Positions 32,655-38,028 of a DNA stretch of 38,028 nucleotides are shown one piece after another. The position numbers were made by a program, and so were the translations under genes. The notes under the pieces are model-generated. The model ran no database searches, was not told where the DNA came from, and worked only from the letters and a program-made list of their open reading frames with translations. This DNA comes from Tabrizicola sp. (GTDB lineage Bacteria; Pseudomonadota; Alphaproteobacteria; Rhodobacterales; Rhodobacteraceae). Positions within the stretch are counted from its first letter, which is position 1. Each line of letters starts with the position of its first letter. The stretch is taken from assembly GCA_016792685.1 (NCBI GenBank), contig JAEULQ010000112.1:1-38028 (forward strand), written 5' to 3'.

Positions 32655-34133
32655 TTAGTTGGACTGAAACAGGCCGGAATGGGCCTGGCGCAAAGCGGCT
32701 TTCTGTACTTTCCCCATGGCGTTGCGCGGCAGTTCTGCCAGCACAAGCACCCGTTTCGGGATCTTGAACGCGGCAAGCCTCTCGCGAAGTGCAGCGCGGA
32801 CGGCAGATTCTGTCGGTTCCGTCCCGGGCGCGGCGACGATGCAGGCGACAACCGCCTCGCCAAAATCGGGATGCGGCACGCCGATGACGGCCGAGGCAGC
32901 GATTCCCGGCAAATCGTCCAGCGCGGCCTCGACCTCGGCTGGGTAGACGTTCAGCCCCCCGGTGATCACCAGGTCTTTTGCCCGGCCAAGAATTGACAGA
33001 TAGCCGTCCCTGTCGAAGGCCCCCATGTCGCCGGTGATGAACCAGTCGCCCCGGAACTCCTCGGCCGTCTTTTCCGGCAGACGCCAGTAGCCCTTGAAGA
33101 CATTCGGCCCGCGCACTTCGATCGCCCCGGCCTCGCCCGTGGCAAGGGCCTGCCCATCCGCCCCGGTGACACGAACCTCGACCCCGGGCAACGGCATGCC
33201 CACGGTTCCCGCCCGGCGGGCCCCGTCATAGGGGTTCGAGGTGATCATGTTGGTTTCGGTCATCCCATAGCGTTCCAGGATCGCGTGTCCCGTGCGCTCT
33301 TGCCATTCGGCATGCGTCGCCGGCGACAGCGGGGCCGAGCCCGAGATGAAAAGCCGGATATGGGCCGCTGCCTCCCGGGTCAGCCCGGCCTCGCCCAGCA
33401 GCCTGGTGTAGAAGGTCGGCACCCCCATCATCACGCTGGCCTTCGGCAATTCCGCCAGCACGTCCGAAGGGCTGAAGGCCCGCCGGAAGATCATCGAAGC
33501 CCCCGAGTAGAGGATGCAGTTCGTCGCCACGAAAAGCCCGTGGGTGTGAAAGACCGGCAAGACGTGCAACAGAACGTCCGTCTCGACAAAGCGCCAGAGC
33601 CCGACAAGCGCCTCTGCATTCGATGCGAGGTTCTCCCGGCTCAGCATCACGCCCTTCGACCGGCCGGTCGTGCCCGAAGTATAAAGGATCGCCGCCAACT
33701 GGTCAGGCGCATGCTCCGGATCCGCATAATCCGCCGAGAGGGTCGCCGCCCGCTCCAAAAGCTCTGGCAGCGCCATCGACCGCGCCCCGAGTGCTGCCAG
33801 GCCCGCCACGCGCCCGGGTTCAACGACCGCAAGTGCCGGGGCGGCGTCGGTAAGGAAGTGGTCGGTTTCCGGGATCGTATAGGCCGGGTTCACGGGCAGG
33901 AACACGACCCCCGCCCGCAGGCATGCCAGATAGAGTGTGAGCACGGCTTCGCATTTCTCGACCTGCAGCAGCAGACGATCCCCGGTGCCCAAACCCAGTG
34001 ACCCCAGGGCATTGGCCAGCCGCCCGGTCTCGGCCAGAAGCGCGCCATAGGTGGCAGGGGTGCCGCCCTGCAGCCAGATCCGGCCCGGGGTTGCGGCCAT
34101 TTCCTTCAGTTTCGCGATGATGTCGGTATGCAT
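32655..34133 (-). CDS. matB: Malonyl-CoA ligase MatB-type acyl-CoA synthetase
   Basis: This is a 492-residue ANL-superfamily enzyme that probably makes malonyl-CoA from malonate. Signature motifs are LYTSGTTGRSKGVMLS (P-loop-like), MTETNMITSNPY, WFITGDMGAFDRDGYLSILGRAKD, and a C-terminal lysine in PRNAMGKVQKAAL. Arginine residues near the active site (RRAFSPSD and ERYGMTE segment) fit dicarboxylate binding, but malonate specificity is not proved by eye. The start ATG at 34133 is MHTDIIAKLKE; the long in-frame extension before it is shadow. A malonyl-CoA decarboxylase gene, often linked in other genomes, is not in the window. Confidence 0.82.
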   Translation of the reverse strand: MHTDIIAKLKEMAATPGRIWLQGGTPATYGALLAETGRLANALGSLGLGTGDRLLLQVEKCEAVLTLYLACLRAGVVFLPVNPAYTIPETDHFLTDAAPALAVVEPGRVAGLAALGARSMALPELLERAATLSADYADPEHAPDQLAAILYTSGTTGRSKGVMLSRENLASNAEALVGLWRFVETDVLLHVLPVFHTHGLFVATNCILYSGASMIFRRAFSPSDVLAELPKASVMMGVPTFYTRLLGEAGLTREAAAHIRLFISGSAPLSPATHAEWQERTGHAILERYGMTETNMITSNPYDGARRAGTVGMPLPGVEVRVTGADGQALATGEAGAIEVRGPNVFKGYWRLPEKTAEEFRGDWFITGDMGAFDRDGYLSILGRAKDLVITGGLNVYPAEVEAALDDLPGIAASAVIGVPHPDFGEAVVACIVAAPGTEPTESAVRAALRERLAAFKIPKRVLVLAELPRNAMGKVQKAALRQAHSGLFQSN

Positions 34134-34209
34134 GATCTGCCCGTGTTTTCGGGCATTATGCGCAACGGGTGCGGGCCCGCAACTGCGATCCGCCCACCGC
34201 GCCCGGGGC

Positions 34210-34962
34210 TCAGGCCTGCCGGATCTTCGGCGGCTCGACCGCCAGCCGGAAGGCGTCAAGCACAGCTTCGACCCCGTGGTGCTCGCCCAGCCTAAGAAGC
34301 GCAAAGCGGATGCGGGCGATTTCGCGGTAATAGCCAAGGAAGGCCGCGTTCAGCGCCGCGCCCGACACCGCGCCGATGACCGGCACGGCCTGGGCCGCAA
34401 GCTTCTGGCCCAGAACGGCCGCCAGCTTGGGCGCAACGGTCGCGATCAGGTTCTGCACCGCCGAACCGGTGATTGTCAGCCGTGCCGTCAGGAACGAGGT
34501 GTTGATCCCGTCATCCGACGACAGCGGGCTTCCCGCGCCGAAGACCTGCAGGCATTCGCCCCGCACCCAGTCTGCGTCGGGGTCAAGACCGGCCTCGGCA
34601 GCAACGGCTCGAATGGCGTTCAGGATCAGCGTAACCGTCACGGGTAGCTCGGCCAACGAGGTCGCAAGCCCGCCAGCCCCGCCGGCCGCGCCCGCAGCCA
34701 TCACGGCGACCAGAGGGCCCCGTTCCCCCAGATCGGGGGTGCGACCGGCAAATCCATAGGCGGCTTCCAGGGCCTGGGCCGTCGCACGCTCCAGATGGGC
34801 GCGATACGGCCCGGGGACCAATGCGAGCTGGGCTTCAAGCTTTCCCCCCAGCCGGTTCGCTAGCCGCATCACCGGCCCGTTGGCACGCCTGTAGCGTCGG
34901 GCCAACTGGTCAATCTCGGCAGGTAGATCCGAAACGAGGGGAACGGGAAGCCTTGTGTCCAT
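34210..34962 (-). CDS. EcsC family protein
   Basis: This is a 250-residue protein of the EcsC family. Landmarks are RYRRANGPVMRLANRLGGKLE, GAAGGAGGLATSLAELPVTVTLILNAIRAVA, ECLQVFGAGSPLSSD, and AVPVIGAVSGAALNAAFLGYYREIARIRFALLRL. Hydrophobic Ala/Gly-rich helices suggest membrane association. The family name comes from the Bacillus ecs locus; its role is not well defined. The ATG at 34962 (MDTRLPVP) is preferred to 34992 because the first ten residues of the longer form do not fit the family. It lies upstream of matB on the same strand (77 bases apart). Confidence 0.85.
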   Translation of the reverse strand: MDTRLPVPLVSDLPAEIDQLARRYRRANGPVMRLANRLGGKLEAQLALVPGPYRAHLERATAQALEAAYGFAGRTPDLGERGPLVAVMAAGAAGGAGGLATSLAELPVTVTLILNAIRAVAAEAGLDPDADWVRGECLQVFGAGSPLSSDDGINTSFLTARLTITGSAVQNLIATVAPKLAAVLGQKLAAQAVPVIGAVSGAALNAAFLGYYREIARIRFALLRLGEHHGVEAVLDAFRLAVEPPKIRQA

Positions 34963-35002
34963 GCGCCAGATATGGGGCGCTATGCCTTTCACGCAATGGC
35001 GC

Positions 35003-35548
35003 TCAGGTCGCTTTCGTGACCAGCCCCTTCACGCCCTTCCAGGCCCCGGCCTTGAGCTCCAGCCCCAGAATCCGGTCCGGGTTCGTCGGCGGCGGCATTT
35101 CCACCCCCTCCAGCTTCTTGAACCCGAAACGCCCGTAATAGGGCGCATCGCCGACCAGCATGACCCGCTCCCAGCCCAGACGCCGTGCCTCGGCCAGGCT
35201 TTCGTTGATCAAAAGCGCGCCCAGACCCTCGCCCTGATGCGTCGGGTGAACCGCCACCGGGCCAAGAAGCAACACATCATGCTCGCCGATCAGCGCGGGC
35301 CAGTAGCGGATCACCGCCGCCAGCGTGCCGTCATCGTCCCGAAGCGTCAGGCAAAGCGGCGCGACGGTCGGCACCCCCTCGCGCAGGCGGTACGAGGACA
35401 AGGCCGTGCGCCCCGGGGCAAAACAGAGATCATAGAGAGCTTCAACCTCCCACCAATCCGCCTCTGTCTCTTCCTCTAGCCGGTACACGCCTGTGCTATC
35501 CCACCTGTCCCAAGCCACGCCGAATCCGCTGGAAAAGGCGCGTAACAT
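35003..35548 (-). CDS. GNAT family N-acetyltransferase
   Basis: This is a protein of up to 181 residues with the GNAT acetyl-CoA site LLGPVAVHPTHQGEGLGALLINESLAEA (Q/R-x-x-G-x-G/A-like) and the C-terminal YYGRFGF element seen in YhbS-type acetyltransferases. The acceptor substrate is unknown. The start is uncertain: the ATG at 35548 gives a 181-residue form, while an in-frame GTG at 35488 would remove 20 residues not typical of the fold and end closer to the flavin-reductase start region. It is divergent from the flavin reductase. Confidence 0.83.
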   Translation of the reverse strand: MLRAFSSGFGVAWDRWDSTGVYRLEEETEADWWEVEALYDLCFAPGRTALSSYRLREGVPTVAPLCLTLRDDDGTLAAVIRYWPALIGEHDVLLLGPVAVHPTHQGEGLGALLINESLAEARRLGWERVMLVGDAPYYGRFGFKKLEGVEMPPPTNPDRILGLELKAGAWKGVKGLVTKAT

Positions 35549-35585
35549 GCCACAGTGTCGGGATCAATTTGGGAAAGTCATCTCC

Positions 35586-36167
35586 ATGTTCTACCGCCCG
35601 TCCGAGGGGCACGGCCTGCCGCACAGCCCCTTCTCTGCAATCGTCTCCCCCCGCCCGATCGGCTGGATCTCGACCCGCGCAAGTTCGGGTGACAACCTTG
35701 CCCCCTATTCCTTCTTCAACGCCGTCGGCTACACCCCGCCGCAGGTAATGTTCGCTGGCGACTACAGCGACAGCATGGCCAATGCGATGGAAAGCGGCGT
35801 CTTCGCGGTGAACGTTGTCTCCGAGGCTGCACTGCAGGCGATGAACGCCACTTCGGCCCGGTTTCCGCGCGGGACCGATGAGTTCCTGGCGGCGGGCGTG
35901 GCCAAGGCCGAATGCCTCGCCATCGATTGCCCGCGTGTGGCCGATGCTCCGGCAACCCTGGAATGCCGCGTGGTCAAGCTGGTCGACCTGATCGGACCCG
36001 AACGCATCCTCATCGGCGAGGTGGTGGGCGTCCACTTGCGCGACGATTGCCTGGTCGACGGCCGCTTCGACGTCACCCGTTACACACCGGCGGCGCGGCT
36101 TGGCTATCACGACTACACCTTCGTCCGCGAAAGGCTGGAATTGAAACGCCCCAAGGATCCGGCCTGA
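35586..36167 (+). CDS. Flavin reductase-like FMN-binding protein
   Basis: This is a 193-residue protein of the split-barrel flavin reductase-like family. The N-terminal part has SPFSAIVSPRPIGWISTRASSGDNLAPYSFFNAVGYTPPQVMF, and the FMN-binding NVVSEAALQAMNATSARFPRGTDEF follows. It probably binds FMN and may reduce it with NAD(P)H. The start at 35586 (MFYRPSEGHG) is chosen because it begins the conserved part; longer in-frame starts (35547, 35493) overlap the divergent acetyltransferase and lack a ribosome site. It could supply reduced flavin to the LLM enzyme but is unlinked to it, so this is only a possibility. Confidence 0.85.
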   Translation: MFYRPSEGHGLPHSPFSAIVSPRPIGWISTRASSGDNLAPYSFFNAVGYTPPQVMFAGDYSDSMANAMESGVFAVNVVSEAALQAMNATSARFPRGTDEFLAAGVAKAECLAIDCPRVADAPATLECRVVKLVDLIGPERILIGEVVGVHLRDDCLVDGRFDVTRYTPAARLGYHDYTFVRERLELKRPKDPA

Positions 36168-36188
36168 CCCCGCGCCCTGCGACAAGGA

Positions 36189-36212
36189 CCGGGGTCGCCC
36201 TTGCAACCCCGG
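36189..36212. terminator. Possible hairpin terminator between convergent genes
   Basis: CCGGGGT (36189-36195) and ACCCCGG (36206-36212) form a 7-bp stem between the flavin reductase stop and the YiaA/B gene stop. There is no T tract, so support is modest. Confidence 0.4.
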
Positions 36213-36237
36213 CCCCGGTTCTGCCTTGGGCCTTCGC

Positions 36238-36522
36238 TTAACGCTCCCGCGCCACTTCGGCCAGAAGCCGTTCGGTGCGGGCCTCTTCCAGCTTGTTGTG
36301 CAGCCGGTCGGCCTCTTCCCTGTCGCGCACGGCCTTGGTGATGCCAACGGTCGAGCTGACCAGCATCAGCGCGGCCATGGCATAAAAGCCCTTGGCCGAG
36401 AAGCTTGCTTCAAGAAAGTAGATCCCGCCCGCCATCATCGCAGCGGCGACGGCGAAGTTGACATAGGAAAACATCGTGTAAGCTTGCGAAATGCGGATCG
36501 GGGCTTGGGTAACTTCGGTCAT
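36238..36522 (-). CDS. YiaA/YiaB-type small membrane protein
   Basis: This is a 94-residue protein with two membrane helices (about residues 18-37 and 43-63) and a charged C-terminal helix (VRDREEADRLHNKLEEARTERLLAEVARER). The paired-helix pattern FSYVNFAVAAAMMAGGIYFLEASFSAKGFYAMAALMLV fits the YiaAB two-helix family. The ATG has a GGAG site eight bases upstream. It follows the PspA gene by 47 bases on the same strand and is probably co-transcribed. A membrane partner for PspA is plausible. Confidence 0.82.
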   Translation of the reverse strand: MTEVTQAPIRISQAYTMFSYVNFAVAAAMMAGGIYFLEASFSAKGFYAMAALMLVSSTVGITKAVRDREEADRLHNKLEEARTERLLAEVARER

Positions 36523-36569
36523 GTCTGGTCTCCAGTTTTGAGCAGTTTTTCAGCGCGTTCCAAGGGGGA

Positions 36570-37247
36570 TCAGGCGGCTTTGCCCTTCAGACGGGCCAGA
36601 ACGGCCGCAGCGTCGGGCTTGAGTGCCGGGCCACAACCGGCGGCGGCAAGGCGGGCCGAGACCGCCTCGGCGGACTGTCCGGCAGAAAGCTCGACCACCG
36701 CCGCCGCCGTCGCTTCTGCATGGAACTGGCGCGATTGCAGTCGCACAAGCGTGGCCTCGGCTTCGGCCAGCGATGCAGTCAGCGGCCGGCTTGCCACCCC
36801 GCGCACCGATTGCGACTTCTGCGCCGCATCGGCCAGCTGCAGGCCCCGCTGCAAATCCCGAAGCCGGGTCTCGGCGCCCGAAACCTCGTCGCGCAGCCGG
36901 GAAATCTCGGTCTCATAGGTCACAAGCGCGGTTTCGGTCGTGGCCCGCTCCGCCTCGAGCTGGGCGATGGCTGCCGAGGCCTCGACCGCCAGATCCTCGC
37001 GCCCCAGGCTCAGCGCTGCCAGCGCCCTGCCCTCCAGTTCCGTCAGTTGCGCCGCGATCCGGGGCAAGGATTTCCGCTCGCGCTCGGCATAGGCCATGAC
37101 CACCGCAACGGCACGGCGGGCCGCCTCGACGCCCGTCGCCGCATCGCGCAGCTGCTGGCGCAGGATCGAAAGTGCATTGGCGTCCGCCAGCGCCTGAGCG
37201 GCATCGTGACTGCGGCCGCGCATCAAGGTGACGATCGAGTTGAACAT
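36570..37247 (-). CDS. pspA: PspA/IM30 family protein
   Basis: This is a 225-residue, almost fully helical coiled-coil protein. It starts MFNSIVTLMRGRSHDAAQALADANALSILRQQLRDA, like the amphipathic N-terminal membrane-binding helix of PspA/IM30. Long heptad regions (for example about residues 75-180) follow. Such proteins polymerise on damaged inner membrane and keep the proton gradient (ESCRT-III superfamily). The ATG has a GGAGG site five bases upstream. The classical pspF/sigma-54 control is absent; instead a TetR gene is divergent, with three palindromes between them. Confidence 0.85.
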   Translation of the reverse strand: MFNSIVTLMRGRSHDAAQALADANALSILRQQLRDAATGVEAARRAVAVVMAYAERERKSLPRIAAQLTELEGRALAALSLGREDLAVEASAAIAQLEAERATTETALVTYETEISRLRDEVSGAETRLRDLQRGLQLADAAQKSQSVRGVASRPLTASLAEAEATLVRLQSRQFHAEATAAAVVELSAGQSAEAVSARLAAAGCGPALKPDAAAVLARLKGKAA

Positions 37248-37264
37248 CGGTACCTCCGGGTGTA

Positions 37265-37277
37265 TGAACAGTGTTCA
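37265..37277. promoter_or_regulatory. TetR operator candidate 1
   Basis: TGAACAGTGTTCA is a perfect TGAAC-N3-GTTCA inverted repeat, 18 bases upstream of the pspA ATG (37247). It is the nearest of three to that gene. Confidence 0.65.
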
Positions 37278-37291
37278 AAAGCTGCCACAGG

Positions 37292-37308
37292 CTTGAACGT
37301 CGTTCAAG
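37292..37308. promoter_or_regulatory. TetR operator candidate 2
   Basis: CTTGAACGTCGTTCAAG contains the same TGAAC-N3-GTTCA core, with seven matching bases on each side of the three-base centre. It is 29 bases from the centre of candidate 1. Confidence 0.7.
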
Positions 37309-37313
37309 TTATT

Positions 37314-37330
37314 TTTGAACATCGTTCAAA
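37314..37330. promoter_or_regulatory. TetR operator candidate 3
   Basis: TTTGAACATCGTTCAAA contains the same core again and is the nearest of the three to the tetR ATG (37347). The centres of candidates 2 and 3 are 22 bases apart, close to two helical turns. Confidence 0.7.
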
Positions 37331-37346
37331 TGACGTGAGGTCACAC

Positions 37347-37964
37347 ATGGACGAAGCCAGGACCGCTGACCGCAAGGCCGATCTTCGCAACCGGCTGATC
37401 GACGCAGCCGAAGCCGAAATGGCCGAAAAGGGCCTTGCCGGCCTCAAGGCCCGCGACGTAACGCAGCGGGCGGGCTGTGCGCTTGGCGCGCTCTACAACG
37501 CCGTGGCCGATCTGGACGAATTGGTGATGCGGGTGAACTCGCGGACCCTTGCCCGTCTTGGTATCGCTCTGGCCCCGGCGGGCGACGCCACGACCCCCGA
37601 GGCGGTGACGCTGGCCCTCGCCGATGCCTATGTCGTCTTCGCACTGCAGAACCGCCGCCTCTGGTCGGCACTCTTTGAACATCGCCTGCCCGAGGGCGTC
37701 CCCATCCCCGATTGGCACCAGCAGGAACACGAGGTTCTGATCGCCCGCATCGGCGCCCCCCTGATCGCACTTCGCCCGGATCTGCCGGTCGATGTGCTGC
37801 GCCTCCGGGTCCGGACGCTTTTCGGCGCGGTCCATGGTGTTGTCCATCTCGCGCTGCAGGGACGGCTCGTCGGCCTGCCGGAAGCCGCCCTGCGCCAGGA
37901 AGTGGCGGCGCTCGTCACGGCGCTCGTAGTCGGGGCAAGGCAGGCGGGGACTGGTGGGCGGTGA
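37347..37964 (+). CDS. TetR/AcrR-family regulator of the PspA unit
   Basis: This is a 205-residue regulator. The N-terminal helix-turn-helix (about residues 10-55) reads RLIDAAEAEMAEKGLAGLKARDV and AGCALGALYNAVADLDELVMRVN. The C-terminal domain is helical and variable, with a TetR_C-like FGAVHGVVHLALQGRL segment. The ATG has a GAGG site six bases upstream. It is divergent from pspA/yiaA-type genes with three palindromes between, so it probably represses both directions. The inducer is unknown. The last four codons overlap the 3' end of tRNA-Val on the other strand. Confidence 0.88.
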   Translation: MDEARTADRKADLRNRLIDAAEAEMAEKGLAGLKARDVTQRAGCALGALYNAVADLDELVMRVNSRTLARLGIALAPAGDATTPEAVTLALADAYVVFALQNRRLWSALFEHRLPEGVPIPDWHQQEHEVLIARIGAPLIALRPDLPVDVLRLRVRTLFGAVHGVVHLALQGRLVGLPEAALRQEVAALVTALVVGARQAGTGGR

Positions 37965-38027
37965 GGGACTCGAACCCCCGACATTCTCGGTGTAAACGAG
38001 ACGCTCTACCAACTGAGCTAACCGCCC
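37952..38027 (-). tRNA. tRNA-Val (anticodon UAC)
   Basis: Read leftward, the acceptor stem GGGCGGT pairs with ACCGCCC and an encoded CCA end follows (37954-37952). The D arm is TAGCTCAGTTGGTAGAGC, the anticodon loop TTTACAC (anticodon TAC) is closed by a CTCG/CGAG stem, and the T arm has GGTTCGAGTCC. All four arms are complete in 76 bases. It decodes GUA and probably other GUN valine codons. Confidence 0.97.
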
Positions 38028-38028
38028 C

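Noticed and set aside
1-38028. CRISPR arrays, insertion sequences, prophage genes, toxin-antitoxin pairs
   Set aside because: No regularly spaced repeats, transposase or integrase motifs, or phage structural genes were seen.

Overview
This 38,028-base window is chromosomal DNA from a high-GC alphaproteobacterium, most likely of the Rhodobacteraceae/Paracoccaceae. The evidence is the gene content (FolE2, MetZ, a PtsNtr enzyme I next to the lysC region, YciB beside ftsY, divergent xseA and purD), a SAM-II riboswitch of the alphaproteobacterial type, an FnrL-like box, and a very GC-rich third codon position almost throughout. Most of the window is ordinary housekeeping sequence. Short accessory stretches are slotted between otherwise conserved neighbours.

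Layout. 1-8.2 kb: a secreted SPOR-like/peptidoglycan-binding protein with a trypsin-like domain that has lost its catalytic triad, a TrkH potassium transporter, FolE2, MetZ under a SAM-II riboswitch with its own terminator and a possible antiterminator, an alpha/beta hydrolase and a periplasmic TPR protein. 8.3-13.4 kb: a leftward block of a membrane protein, YciB, an EamA transporter, a secreted protein, a tiny secreted protein and FtsY (the last five tightly packed, several with overlapping ends), then a YhhN-family protein. 13.5-16.2 kb: an AlkB-like di-iron membrane hydroxylase followed by four back-to-back paralogues of about 130 residues. These are secreted and share four cysteines; no family is recognised. 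16.6-20.8 kb: XseA, a low-GC gene with GRDP-like motifs, PurD, and a secreted protein of unknown function.

21-29.7 kb: an NTF2-like protein, LysC, then a 4.3-kb accessory stretch before PtsP. That stretch holds a gene broken by two opposing frameshifts, an NAD(P)-binding protein, a small protein, a winged-helix/TolB-like/TPR regulator and a GYD protein. lysC and ptsP are often neighbours in alphaproteobacteria, so this stretch looks inserted. 29.7-34.1 kb: an LLM-class flavin monooxygenase with an FNR-type box exactly at -41.5 of a plausible promoter. It converges on a two-gene unit made of a Ser-rich small secreted peptide with SEP repeats and a fused HprK-like kinase/PqqD protein, and a malonyl-CoA ligase follows. 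This peptide/kinase unit is the best candidate here for a poorly described system: a PqqD-type recognition domain, a kinase-like domain and a precursor-like substrate, with a strong hairpin between the two genes.

34.2-38.0 kb: EcsC, a GNAT acetyltransferase, a flavin reductase, and a small envelope-stress unit (PspA/IM30 with a YiaA/B-type membrane protein). That unit is divergent from a TetR regulator, with three matching TGAAC-N3-GTTCA palindromes in the shared promoter region. The window ends with a complete tRNA-Val(UAC) whose 3' end overlaps the tetR stop. All functional calls rest on reading motifs by eye; no database search was possible.
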